Source of the DNA: a virus
Virus record (IMG/VR): IMGVR_UViG_3300007734_000508
Span: 1-25,044 of that record
Reading direction: 5' to 3' (one strand)
Length of the DNA: 25,044 bases
A model generated the notes under the pieces. The model saw only the letters and a program-made list of their open reading frames with translations. It was not told where the DNA came from and did no database searches. Made by a program: the position numbers and the translations under genes. Shown here one piece after another: positions 14,814-21,443 of the stretch (position 1 is the first letter of the stretch; each line of letters opens with the position of its first letter).

Positions 14814-15623
14814 TTAGATTGCCTTAGCTAACTCGGCAAGAGTTGCGTTATTTTCATAACGCTCCCTTGCAACCACATCTTTAATTGCCTGGTTCAGCAA
14901 GTTAGATGCAGCTCCGTAACTAGATTCTACACGCTGACGTTGAATATCACCCAGCGACTTCTCGCGTTGAGCAGCAACCTCAGCCTGAGATGCAATTCGC
15001 TGACGCTCAATTTCAGCCTGACGAATAATGTTCTCAAGCTGAATACGAATACCGCCTTCCGCCTGAAGCTTTTGAATCTCGCGAGCGGTAGCGCCCGCTA
15101 ATTCCCGCTCTTTACGAGCAGATGATTCTTGAATAAATGCGCCAGCGTCGAAAGATTCGAGAGGCTCTAAACCAGCCGCACTACGGATGGCGTTGTACAG
15201 ATTACGCCGGAGGCTTAACTCTTGCTCACGAGCATATTGCTCAGCAGCAAGAGCTTCACCGGTGGTCGTTAAGAACCCACGGCCAACAGGAGCAACCGAA
15301 GCTTGCGCGTAACTAGGTTCTTTAGCTCCAAAGAGCTTGCTGCCAATAAATTCTGTACCTAACGCCGTGGCTAAAGTTGCTAAAACAGATCCAGTACCAC
15401 CCGCAGCACCCGCAGCACCCGCAGCACCAGCTGCACCGGCAGCGCCCAAACCGCCCGCAGCTAACAAGGGCAGAATCTTGGCAATATCTCCGCCCTCAAA
15501 GCCGGCTTCTTTGAGCTTTGTGACTTGGCCCAGCAAGTCATCTACTTGTTGAACACCGCCCTGAATACCAGCCTGAACACCAGCGCGGGCACCGCCACCA
15601 CCGAAAAAAGGAATTTTAGGCAT
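14814..15623 (-). CDS. Probable internal virion protein with Gly-Ala-Ala repeats
   Basis: This 269-residue protein opens MPKIPFFGGGGARAG. A Gly/Ala segment (about 55-77) made of GAA repeats looks like a glycine-zipper membrane-active stretch. From about residue 130 it is helical and charged, with IRIQLENIIRQAEIERQRIA and further heptad-like sequence to the end. Membrane-active Gly/Ala plus coiled coil suggests an ejected core protein, but this is inference. The start overlaps the preceding stop (TGATG). The repeat region is encoded by 9-bp DNA repeats and may vary in length between relatives. Confidence 0.6.
   Translation of the reverse strand: MPKIPFFGGGGARAGVQAGIQGGVQQVDDLLGQVTKLKEAGFEGGDIAKILPLLAAGGLGAAGAAGAAGAAGAAGGTGSVLATLATALGTEFIGSKLFGAKEPSYAQASVAPVGRGFLTTTGEALAAEQYAREQELSLRRNLYNAIRSAAGLEPLESFDAGAFIQESSARKERELAGATAREIQKLQAEGGIRIQLENIIRQAEIERQRIASQAEVAAQREKSLGDIQRQRVESSYGAASNLLNQAIKDVVARERYENNATLAELAKAI
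15401..15427 (-). repeat. 9-bp tandem repeat coding for Gly-Ala-Ala
   Basis: Three perfect copies of CCGCAGCAC (plus-strand reading) lie end to end, followed by degenerate copies to about 15445. They lie in frame inside the gene at 14814-15623 and encode its GAA repeats, so copy-number changes would alter the protein by three residues at a time. Confidence 0.9.
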
Positions 15624-15856
15624 CAGTAACCTGCCGGATTATCGAAGGATGTGCCCGATAAAGGCTTCTTGTTATAGTTTACACCTTCTGTTTCTGCCTG
15701 CGCCATCACACCCATCAGCTTTTGTTCAGCTGAAGGGAGAGCAGCGGTTTGCGGGAATGTAGAGCGAATGTATAAATCTAGAAACGCCGCAGGATCTAGC
15801 TCCGGCGCAGTTTTACGAACATCACGTTCGCGCAATTGGCGTTCCCGTTCGTTCAT
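15623..15856 (-). CDS. Small protein of the virion block
   Basis: This 77-residue protein has a very charged N-terminus (MNERERQLRERDVRKTAPEL), a short helical part (PAAFLDLYIRSTFPQTA) and a polar end (KKPLSGTSFDNPAGY). It has no recognised family. Gaps to neighbours are 3 bp upstream and a TGATG overlap downstream, so it is translated with the block. It may be a small structural or assembly factor. Confidence 0.6.
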   Translation of the reverse strand: MNERERQLRERDVRKTAPELDPAAFLDLYIRSTFPQTAALPSAEQKLMGVMAQAETEGVNYNKKPLSGTSFDNPAGY

Positions 15857-15859
15857 CGA

Positions 15860-16375
15860 TCAACCGAGCTCTTGATAACGAACAGAAGCAGGGATCGTGG
15901 AGCTGCTCGGAGCATTCAGAAGAGAATACTGACCGCCGTAATTGGGCAGATCATATTCAAGAGGACGTTGCTGACTAAAATACTCACCCGCGTCATCAGC
16001 TTGCTCATTCATGTTCTGGAGAAAGTCCATAAACATAGCCATCACATTAGGATCGTTTAAGATCAACATGATGAGCTCTTCGACTTCGAACTCGTCAGCT
16101 TCATTAACCACACCAGCTTGTAAACGTCGGCCAAGCTGTACGCGAGCTTCTGGCTGAGTATTAGCGGGGTAAGCATTTAACGAACGAGTGGGGCTGGTGT
16201 TCATGCCTTCGCCCTCACGACCTGGCATCGGGGGCGCGGCTTTATAAAAATTCTTAAGTATGACAGCTGTCATCGGCGTAGCAGCTGCACGCTCAGCCGG
16301 AGTTTGCGGGCAAGGCAGACCGACGATGCGAGCCGCTAACTCATAATCCTGAGGAGAGAACACCGGAGCACACAA
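15860..16375 (-). CDS. Unknown protein following the XRE regulator gene
   Basis: This frame encodes up to 171 residues. The most distinctive part is acidic and hydrophobic helical (NEADEFEVEELIMLILNDPN, then VMAMFMDFLQNMNEQADDAG), followed by a Tyr/Pro/Ser tail. The 5' end is uncertain. The longest form begins TTG at 16375 and overlaps the regulator gene by 35 bp; GTG at 16361-16363 is an alternative, and no ATG occurs before residue 35. No family recognised. It lies in the same run as the probable internal virion proteins. Confidence 0.55.
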   Translation of the reverse strand: MCAPVFSPQDYELAARIVGLPCPQTPAERAAATPMTAVILKNFYKAAPPMPGREGEGMNTSPTRSLNAYPANTQPEARVQLGRRLQAGVVNEADEFEVEELIMLILNDPNVMAMFMDFLQNMNEQADDAGEYFSQQRPLEYDLPNYGGQYSLLNAPSSSTIPASVRYQELG

Positions 16376-16625
16376 CTACGTCTAACTCCAGTTTAGACCT
16401 AATCTCTAAAATATCGCCAGGCTGAACTTGTAAGCCAATACATATCCGTTCAAGAACGTCAGGAGACGGTATATACTCCTCATCAGAGTAAATCTTACGC
16501 GTCGTTGTGGGAGATAACTCAGCAATCCGGCTTAAACGAAACGAGGATAAACCGCGCGCGTCTAAAACATCTTTAAGACGATTTATTAATCTTCCGCAGC
16601 TCGGATAAGACGAATAAAAAGGCAT
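16341..16625 (-). CDS. XRE-family (Cro/CI-type) DNA-binding regulator
   Basis: This 94-residue protein consists almost wholly of a five-helix Cro/CI fold: LINRLKDVLDARGLSSF (helix 1), RLSRIAELSPTTTRKIY (the helix-turn-helix), then PSPDVLERICIGLQVQPGDI. The spacing fits the small XRE proteins that repress by binding a palindrome as dimers. A 14-bp palindrome ends 7 bp before its ATG, so it is probably autoregulated. It precedes a set of virion genes on the same strand, suggesting that it times their expression. There is no cleavage or inducer domain, so it is not a LexA- or CI-like switch by itself. Confidence 0.85.
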   Translation of the reverse strand: MPFYSSYPSCGRLINRLKDVLDARGLSSFRLSRIAELSPTTTRKIYSDEEYIPSPDVLERICIGLQVQPGDILEIRSKLELDVVVCSGVLSSGL

Positions 16626-16631
16626 CGGTAT

Positions 16632-16653
16632 ACCAATATATTGGTCTATTGGT
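16632..16653. promoter_or_regulatory. Candidate operator for the XRE regulator
   Basis: ACCAATATATTGGT (16632-16645) is a perfect 14-bp palindrome. A further half-site, ATTGGT, follows at 16648-16653. The palindrome lies 6 bp upstream of the regulator's ATG and abuts the stop codon of the CxxCxxCC gene, so a bound repressor would cover the -10 and ribosome-binding region. Its CAATATATTG core recurs only at 24620-24629. Confidence 0.55.
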
Positions 16654-16987
16654 TTCGATCATAATCGTTTATTAAATAAGATTCATCTAAACCGGCTGCA
16701 CGAATTAGTTGGTTACACGTCTCAGCATTAAGCCGATACCACTCCTCCGTGGAGTACCCCAACAAGACCCCTAATTCGCGGATATTACAGAGAAGAGGTC
16801 TCTCCTCGTAAACCGAGCACCTATTATCTACAAGTTTTTCACACACTCCGTTTGCATCAGCTTTATAAGGAAAATCCTTAACAGCTTGAACGACTATAGG
16901 AAGATTCCTAAATAAGTTAGGCTCTGCCAATATCGCTCCGATTGCGCGACAGCAGAGACTACAGCCCGTACAGGGAAACTCAGACAT
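16646..16987 (-). CDS. YkgJ-like CxxCxxCC metal-binding protein
   Basis: This 113-residue protein opens MSEFPCTGCSLCCRAIG, giving the CxxCxxCC cluster (Cys6, 9, 12, 13). Further cysteines follow at 49, 57 and 67 in GVCEKLVDNRCSVYEERPL, the layout of the YkgJ/UPF0153 family, which is thought to bind zinc or an iron-sulfur centre. No reaction is established for the family. The gene ends at the palindrome before the regulator gene and starts 2 bp after the GT2 gene, so the two are probably co-transcribed. Confidence 0.85.
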   Translation of the reverse strand: MSEFPCTGCSLCCRAIGAILAEPNLFRNLPIVVQAVKDFPYKADANGVCEKLVDNRCSVYEERPLLCNIRELGVLLGYSTEEWYRLNAETCNQLIRAAGLDESYLINDYDRNQ

Positions 16988-16989
16988 AT

Positions 16990-17787
16990 TTAAAAACCTA
17001 AATTCTTGCTGCGCACAAAGTGAAGATCGTAAGTGGTGAAATCAATCGGCAACGTTGGATTATTAAAAGGAGTTTCATAGACTTCACCTTCAATATGCGC
17101 CTGCCACGCAGGGTTCCATTTGGCGTGGAGATACTGTTTATTCATCTCATGCGCGTAGTGAATACCGGCAGCTAACTCAGGCTCGCTCCGCCACGTCTGA
17201 GACCCGTCTTGATAATCGCCTGCAGTTTCACCGTGGTAATAAGGAACCCCAACCGACATGTGCCGCTTCAGCTCTTGATGCTTAAAACGCATCCCGTAAT
17301 CCATATCCTCGCAATAAGCCGGGTACAGATTCTCATCAAATAACCCGAATTTCTGCACAACCCAATCTTTTAAAAGGAAGAAATCCCAGCTCCCGTTCTC
17401 CCCGTGGACGATACCTGTTTCCGCATCCTGGGCGTGCTCCACAGCTTTTGCCAAAAAGCCCGGTGTAAACATCAGATCGTGGTTTGTGATTATCCAATAC
17501 GGCGCCGTCATAAACGACTTGATAATCAGGTTCCATGCCCCCGAGCACCCAATATTGGAAGGCATGTGCGTGACTACCACGCGCTTTACATACTTATGCG
17601 GTATTTTTGTAAGTACATCAAGCTCCTCCGTGATCTGGTTGCGCCCGTTGTTATTAAAGACTACAAAGGTATCAACAGGGTAATCGATACTATAGAACAG
17701 CCTATAGACCCAATGGGGGGCGTTAACGACCGCAGTGCCAATAACAGGTATCGTCATTTCCGCCCGTGGCTGGTAATATGCTAGCAC
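16990..17787 (-). CDS. GT2-like glycosyltransferase
   Basis: This 265-residue protein shows a GT-A pattern of family 2: IPVIGTAVVNAPHWVYRL (13-30), VVFNNNGRN (42-50), SNIGCSGAWNLII (77-89) and WIITNHDLMFTPGFL (98-112), in which NHD holds the place of the metal-binding D-x-D. A later YPAYCEDMDYGMR segment is the usual acidic acceptor-side motif. It probably adds a sugar to a glycan. Two starts are possible: GTG 17785-17787 with AGGA four bases upstream, or ATG 17755-17757 with GGGCGG upstream. It is divergent from the FkbM methyltransferase gene with 15 bp between them. Confidence 0.82.
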   Translation of the reverse strand: MLAYYQPRAEMTIPVIGTAVVNAPHWVYRLFYSIDYPVDTFVVFNNNGRNQITEELDVLTKIPHKYVKRVVVTHMPSNIGCSGAWNLIIKSFMTAPYWIITNHDLMFTPGFLAKAVEHAQDAETGIVHGENGSWDFFLLKDWVVQKFGLFDENLYPAYCEDMDYGMRFKHQELKRHMSVGVPYYHGETAGDYQDGSQTWRSEPELAAGIHYAHEMNKQYLHAKWNPAWQAHIEGEVYETPFNNPTLPIDFTTYDLHFVRSKNLGF

Positions 17788-17802
17788 TAAATCCTAGCTT
17801 TA

Positions 17803-18522
17803 ATGGCGACTTACTTCTGGGGCCCGGAGAAGCGGCTTATTGTTCCCACGCCTGACTTGGCGTTCCTGATGCACGACGACGACTCCGGTCGTTGCCAGAT
17901 GCACCAAGTTGGTGTGCCCGAACTTGCCATCATCCAATGGGCCTCCCAAAACTTTGCCGACAAAGAAAAAATCTTTATCGACTGTGGCGCGCACATGGGC
18001 GCTTACTCCATCTTGCTTTCAGAGCACTTCAACACAGTTCATGCTTTTGAAGCCCAGACGCGCACGTACTACCAGCTCTGTGGCAACATCTTCATCAACG
18101 AAAAACAAAACATCATTCCTCACCACGAGGCGGTTACCAACATCACCGAAGCCAATCAAACTGTAACCCTGCACGTGGTTTCAGAAGATGGCGGCGGGTC
18201 AACAATTCGTGTTCCGCAAAAAGGCCAAAACGTTCTGGGCCACGAGAAAGTACGAACTGTCACGATCGACCACTACCACTTCAACCATGTCGGGCTGATC
18301 AAATTAGATATCGAGGGCAACGAACTCAAAGCCCTGCACGGCGCACGGTATACGTTAGAGCGCAACAACTTCCCCCCGATCATTTTCGAAGCCAACAACG
18401 ACGCGTGGTTCGAGCCTGAGAAAAAAGATCTCTTCGACCACCTGAAATCTTTAAATTATCAGATCGCCGAAATCCGCCCGTTCGACAATATGTACGTAGC
18501 AATCAACAATCCAAATCAATAA
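17803..18522 (+). CDS. FkbM-family methyltransferase
   Basis: This 239-residue protein has IDCGAHMGAYS (59-69, SAM-binding loop), VHAFEAQ (79-85, ribose-binding Glu) and LIKLDIEGNE (165-174), the FkbM hallmark, followed by IIFEAN. FkbM enzymes methylate hydroxyl groups, often of sugars in polysaccharides and glycolipids. With a glycosyltransferase gene divergent from it, glycan O-methylation is a reasonable guess. The 3' end overlaps the dCMP deaminase gene by 20 bp tail-to-tail. A TAATAT hexamer at 17774-17779 could serve as its -10. Confidence 0.92.
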   Translation: MATYFWGPEKRLIVPTPDLAFLMHDDDSGRCQMHQVGVPELAIIQWASQNFADKEKIFIDCGAHMGAYSILLSEHFNTVHAFEAQTRTYYQLCGNIFINEKQNIIPHHEAVTNITEANQTVTLHVVSEDGGGSTIRVPQKGQNVLGHEKVRTVTIDHYHFNHVGLIKLDIEGNELKALHGARYTLERNNFPPIIFEANNDAWFEPEKKDLFDHLKSLNYQIAEIRPFDNMYVAINNPNQ

Positions 18523-18943
18523 GAGTCAGTTCAAGACCGGCCTCTTTAAACATCGCGCGGGACATCTCAAAACTATCGACCCAACGGTCAGGTATTTCTA
18601 TATCTGGAGCCACGACGCGCTTGACACCCGACTGAATCAACAGCGTGCCGCACGAACTGCACGGTAGAAAAGGCCAAACATAAACAGTGGCGCGATCTAA
18701 CGAAACCCCGTTGCGTGCAGCCTGTGCAACTATGTTCGCTTCGGCGTGCACAGTGCGCATCAACTTCTCGTTCCGGTCTTGAAGACGCCCTGGTAAATCC
18801 GCAACACCCCGAGGAAAACCGTTATACCCTGTAGCTAAAATCCTGCGGTCACGCACAGCTACAGCGCCAACTTGCGTAGAAGGGTCTTTACTCCACGCGG
18901 AAATATGTTTGGCTAAGTCAAGAAATCGAAGATCCCAGGACAT
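18503..18943 (-). CDS. Deoxycytidylate (dCMP) deaminase
   Basis: This 146-residue zinc deaminase has the catalytic HAE motif at 66-68 (TVHAEAN) and PCSSC at 94-98 with both zinc cysteines. LATGYNGFPRGV (36-47) is characteristic of dCMP deaminases. It converts dCMP to dUMP, feeding dTTP synthesis during phage replication. Length fits the family. No thymidylate synthase or other nucleotide gene is visible nearby. It is encoded alone on the minus strand between two plus-strand genes. The ATG start has no strong Shine-Dalgarno sequence. Confidence 0.95.
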   Translation of the reverse strand: MSWDLRFLDLAKHISAWSKDPSTQVGAVAVRDRRILATGYNGFPRGVADLPGRLQDRNEKLMRTVHAEANIVAQAARNGVSLDRATVYVWPFLPCSSCGTLLIQSGVKRVVAPDIEIPDRWVDSFEMSRAMFKEAGLELTLIDLDC

Positions 18944-18971
18944 AAAATAAAGTGAGGAAGTAGTCGCTTGA

Positions 18972-19775
18972 ATGAACCGTCTTAACTTTCTGAAAGCGTT
19001 ACTTTCAAACGCTGGCGCCTATATTCCCGGACCCGCTAAAAGGTTTGCTGGCGAGGTTTTTGAGAAAATCCCCGTTGCAGTGAACCCGATCCGGACGCGT
19101 CAGCCTACTACAACTCTAGGGCGCCTAGGCAAGGAATTAAATCCTTTAAACCCGCGTAACTTCGCTGGTATTGCAATCGCCGAAGCCATCAGCAATATCG
19201 CCAACAAAACGCTGCCTGCCGACGCAGCTGCGCGAGTCGAATATCTGACATACGGCCCCCATATTGGAACAGCACTGAACGTACTCGATGCTGGCGGAGC
19301 GGGTGCAGCTCCAATGGAAGAACAGCAGCGCATCCAAGAATCTTTACGATATTTTGCTGCCAAAGAGCGCCAAAAAGGAAACGTGGCGGCACAACCTGCA
19401 GCAGGTCCCCGTATTGACGCGAGCACGACGCAAGCAATTCAAACAGGCGCAGTTGCTCCCAAACAATCACCCGTTATCACACCCGTAACCCCCACGGCTC
19501 CTCCGACTCCGGTTATCAGTCAAGCAGCGTACGGTGCTGCACAAGCTGGGTTTGAGGCCCCCGGAGCTCTGCCTCTCAGCGAGTTTTACGCTGCACAAAA
19601 AGGAATTGGGCAATACGCGGAGCAAGGTGGTGAGCTTCAGCGTCGCCTCAAAGAAGCCGGTGGGGCTGCCGGTATGAGCGACGCGGCTCTAATGGAATGG
19701 GTGCAAGCAAACCCCGCATTGGCCTACCGCGAATTAGTCCGGCGCGAAAAACGGTCTGCGCCCAGCGTGGATTAA
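18972..19775 (+). CDS. Ala-rich unknown protein
   Basis: This 267-residue protein begins MNRLNFLKALLSNAGAYIPG and has an Ala/Ile-rich helical part (FAGIAIAEAISNIANKTL, about 64-81). A Pro/Thr/Val linker (PVITPVTPTAPPTPVIS) and a helical, charged end (ALMEWVQANPALAYRELVRR) follow. No family recognised. Composition resembles the Ala-rich probable internal virion proteins at 13307-15623, but it is on the opposite strand and separate from them. GAGGAAG lies about 12 bp upstream of the ATG. The last 4 bp are shared with the facing gene. Confidence 0.65.
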   Translation: MNRLNFLKALLSNAGAYIPGPAKRFAGEVFEKIPVAVNPIRTRQPTTTLGRLGKELNPLNPRNFAGIAIAEAISNIANKTLPADAAARVEYLTYGPHIGTALNVLDAGGAGAAPMEEQQRIQESLRYFAAKERQKGNVAAQPAAGPRIDASTTQAIQTGAVAPKQSPVITPVTPTAPPTPVISQAAYGAAQAGFEAPGALPLSEFYAAQKGIGQYAEQGGELQRRLKEAGGAAGMSDAALMEWVQANPALAYRELVRREKRSAPSVD

Positions 19776-20059
19776 TCGCGCTCGCCGAGAAGCGGAAAAT
19801 CCACAAGCTCTTCTTGGCCCGCATCAACGCGGTGCACGAGCTCCTGCAAATATTTTAAAAATTCAAAACTGTACACGTTATCGGCGTTGATCTCCCACCA
19901 AAACCAATCGCGGCATTCTGAAAACGGGCAATCGTCAGGCAGAAGTGCGTAATCGCTGTAGTTCCCACGCATCAGATCGCACCAGATCTTGAACGTTCCT
20001 TGAACGGTTTGCCAACCCGTAGGAATGCAGTGCTGTAAGTAGTACTTTAAAATCTTCAT
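19772..20059 (-). CDS. Unknown small Trp/Cys-containing protein
   Basis: This 95-residue product starts at the ATG that overlaps the upstream TGA (ATGA at 20056-20059). A longer frame from 20080 lacks that coupling. The middle is unusual: DDCPFSECRDWFWWEINADN, with two Cys and three Trp close together, flanked by helical parts. No family recognised. It is the last gene of the coupled minus-strand run 21393-19772. Confidence 0.6.
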   Translation of the reverse strand: MKILKYYLQHCIPTGWQTVQGTFKIWCDLMRGNYSDYALLPDDCPFSECRDWFWWEINADNVYSFEFLKYLQELVHRVDAGQEELVDFPLLGERD

Positions 20060-20268
20060 TTGAGGTACAACGGGCGCCATTCGGTAGGATTTGCGTTAGC
20101 GGGGATGGTCTTACGGAAATGCGCCGTATCAAACCATTGCCAGCAAACAGGTTGAGCTTCAGGTTCTTCTAACGCCGATCGCACCTTATGCAAAAAATCT
20201 TCAGGGGGTTTTTGCGAGCGCTCTATATAGCTTAATAATTCCGCGCACAAAATTCGAAAATCAGTCAT
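20056..20268 (-). CDS. Small phage protein ending in an EWRPLY-type motif
   Basis: This 70-residue protein begins MTDFRILCAELLSYIERS, a start type seen in many small phage proteins. It ends HFRKTIPANANPTEWRPLY, which recalls the short beta-motif of DUF551-like phage proteins ('...W.PLp...'). The likeness is weak. Both ends overlap neighbours (ATGA type), so it is translated within the run. Function unknown. Confidence 0.6.
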   Translation of the reverse strand: MTDFRILCAELLSYIERSQKPPEDFLHKVRSALEEPEAQPVCWQWFDTAHFRKTIPANANPTEWRPLYLK

Positions 20269-20630
20269 GCCGACATTACGCGATGTAAATAAGGCTCGTA
20301 AGACGAACTGACCTCAGCAAACAGATCAAACAAATTAAAACATTCATTCGCTTTAATCAAACGTGTGTCTGCAAAAGCAACCTGAAGCAAAGGATCTTCC
20401 GACGAAAAAAATGTTAAACAATCAAAATCGTATACAGCCCGGTGGTAATCAAAAGCTAACTCAGGAAACGGTATGACCCGTTTGGCAGGAACATGTACCA
20501 CAAGGTCGTATCTACCTAAACAATATCCCGAAGCTTCGGGGCCGCACACAAGATAAGCCGAATACGGCTCTGTGCGACCCTGCGCAAATTTGTAATATAA
20601 AGGAACAGTAGGTCTAAAAAATAAACTCAC
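20265..20630 (-). CDS. Unknown protein, about 121 residues
   Basis: The frame could start at TTG 20651, overlapping the previous gene. GTG at 20628-20630 is preferred: TAGGG lies two bases upstream and the start then falls 4 bp after the preceding TAG. Readable parts are SAYLVCGPEASGYCLGRYDL and IPFPELAFDYHRAVYDFDCL, suggesting a mixed alpha/beta fold. There are no catalytic motifs, no membrane segment and no family I recognise. Confidence 0.55.
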   Translation of the reverse strand: MSLFFRPTVPLYYKFAQGRTEPYSAYLVCGPEASGYCLGRYDLVVHVPAKRVIPFPELAFDYHRAVYDFDCLTFFSSEDPLLQVAFADTRLIKANECFNLFDLFAEVSSSYEPYLHRVMSA

Positions 20631-20634
20631 GGCC

Positions 20635-20910
20635 CTATAGAGCAAACGCAACCGGCGAGGCTGACGTATCTGTGATCAAACAAGTTATACCCGGAGCCCA
20701 TTCTTGTGTATGTTGCGAATTATCAAGCTGCACTAAATAAAAATAAGTCTTTGCGCCATTACGATTGGGTTTCTCCACAAAGTCAATAATCGTACCTGTG
20801 CGGCACGGAGCTTTCAGCGAGCTGCAGGGCTTTTTCTTAAAAACACGAGTGCCAATGGAAAACTTTAAATTCATACAAAAACTCTTGTTGAGACACCTAA
20901 TGGTAGCCAC
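20635..20910 (-). CDS. Small beta-rich protein, possibly SH3-like
   Basis: The 79-residue core from Met13 (ATG 20872-20874) reads FSIGTRVFKKK, CRTGTIIDFVEKPNRNG, KTYFYLVQLDN, then EWAPGITCLI. This strand-turn pattern ('G..V......GtI.......Y.V.....') is that of small SH3- or KOW-like barrels. A GTG start at 20910, 2 bp past the upstream stop, would add 12 residues and is equally possible from spacing. The role may be binding nucleic acid or protein, but nothing proves it. Confidence 0.6.
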   Translation of the reverse strand: MATIRCLNKSFCMNLKFSIGTRVFKKKPCSSLKAPCRTGTIIDFVEKPNRNGAKTYFYLVQLDNSQHTQEWAPGITCLITDTSASPVAFAL

Positions 20911-20912
20911 GG

Positions 20913-21239
20913 TCAGCAGCTCAGACAGGTTTCGTAGTCAAGCTTCGGAAAATCTGAAGGTTCCTTGATCCGTGGGGGCACCTCGCCCTTCAAGCGAGCC
21001 AGATCAGGTTCGTAACTTGCAGTGCGAACGTCGGGGTGGTTCTTTACCGCTTCAAGCAAACGGCGCCGAAGCTTGGCCGCGTCAACAAAAACCTCAAGAT
21101 TGCCGTTGTAGTGGTTGGGAAAAGCGTCTCGTATCAGCTCATCAGCCAAATATTCCAGCACTGCGCCCATTTTTTCAGCCGATGAACCCGGCGAGGACGT
21201 AAATTCGTCCACGCAGCGGTCAAGGATTGGATCGTTCAT
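20913..21239 (-). CDS. Unknown acidic-to-neutral helical protein
   Basis: This 108-residue product starts from ATG 21237-21239, which overlaps the TGA of a 21-codon ORF upstream (ATGA). The first two thirds are helical (MGAVLEYLADELIRDAFPNH, then AKLRRRLLEAVKNHP). The end is Pro/Lys-rich and finishes ETCLSC, a CxxC at the very C-terminus. No family recognised. Confidence 0.6.
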   Translation of the reverse strand: MNDPILDRCVDEFTSSPGSSAEKMGAVLEYLADELIRDAFPNHYNGNLEVFVDAAKLRRRLLEAVKNHPDVRTASYEPDLARLKGEVPPRIKEPSDFPKLDYETCLSC

Positions 21240-21301
21240 CGAAAAAAGCGCCAAAAACGTCTAAAAGTCACGTATGCAAGCGCCGAAACTCCCCCAGACA
21301 T
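21236..21301 (-). CDS. Micro-ORF of 21 residues
   Basis: ATG at 21299-21301 overlaps the TAA of a 30-residue ORF (TAATG), and the TGA at 21236-21238 overlaps the next gene's ATG (ATGA). The peptide starts MSGGVSALAYVTF and ends RRFWRFFR, a strongly basic aromatic tail. Being locked between two genes at both ends argues that it is translated, either for its product or to couple translation downstream. It is very short, so confidence is limited. Confidence 0.4.
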   Translation of the reverse strand: MSGGVSALAYVTFRRFWRFFR

Positions 21302-21393
21302 TAGAAGAAGGAGTAAAAAATAGCCGAGAGGGTCATCTGCAACAGGAATAAAGCTGAAATACACCCGATTAGCAACAGACCCTCGTCTCTCAT
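21301..21393 (-). CDS. Micro-ORF of 30 residues, predicted transmembrane peptide
   Basis: ATG at 21391-21393 opens a 30-residue ORF: a charged start MRDE, then about 24 hydrophobic residues (GLLLIGCISALFLLQ and onward), ending YSFF. One membrane helix is the natural reading. It ends in TAATG coupling with the 21-codon ORF. There is no clear Shine-Dalgarno sequence; a hairpin-forming repeat lies 12 bp upstream. It could be a small phage membrane effector, but function is unknown. Confidence 0.45.
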   Translation of the reverse strand: MRDEGLLLIGCISALFLLQMTLSAIFYSFF

Positions 21394-21404
21394 ACTAAAT
21401 TTTT

Positions 21405-21420
21405 TTATCGCAAGCGATAA
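21405..21420. promoter_or_regulatory. Inverted repeat upstream of the micro-ORFs
   Basis: TTATCGC at 21405-21411 and GCGATAA at 21414-21420 form a 7-bp inverted repeat with a 2-nt centre. It lies 11 bp upstream of the 30-codon ORF, in the only sizeable gap (21394-21443) of this run. A run of T on the plus strand precedes it, so it is not a terminator for the minus strand. It may be an operator or RNA hairpin. Confidence 0.35.
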
Positions 21421-21443
21421 GAATGTCCTGGGAGCCTGAAAAT

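Noticed and set aside
17404-17784. 126-codon plus-strand frame opposite the GT2 gene
   Set aside because: The minus strand has clear GT2 motifs; this frame is Cys/His/Arg-rich antisense sequence.
21405-21420. Hairpin read as an intrinsic terminator
   Set aside because: On the minus strand it is followed by A, and on the plus strand the T run comes before rather than after the stem.
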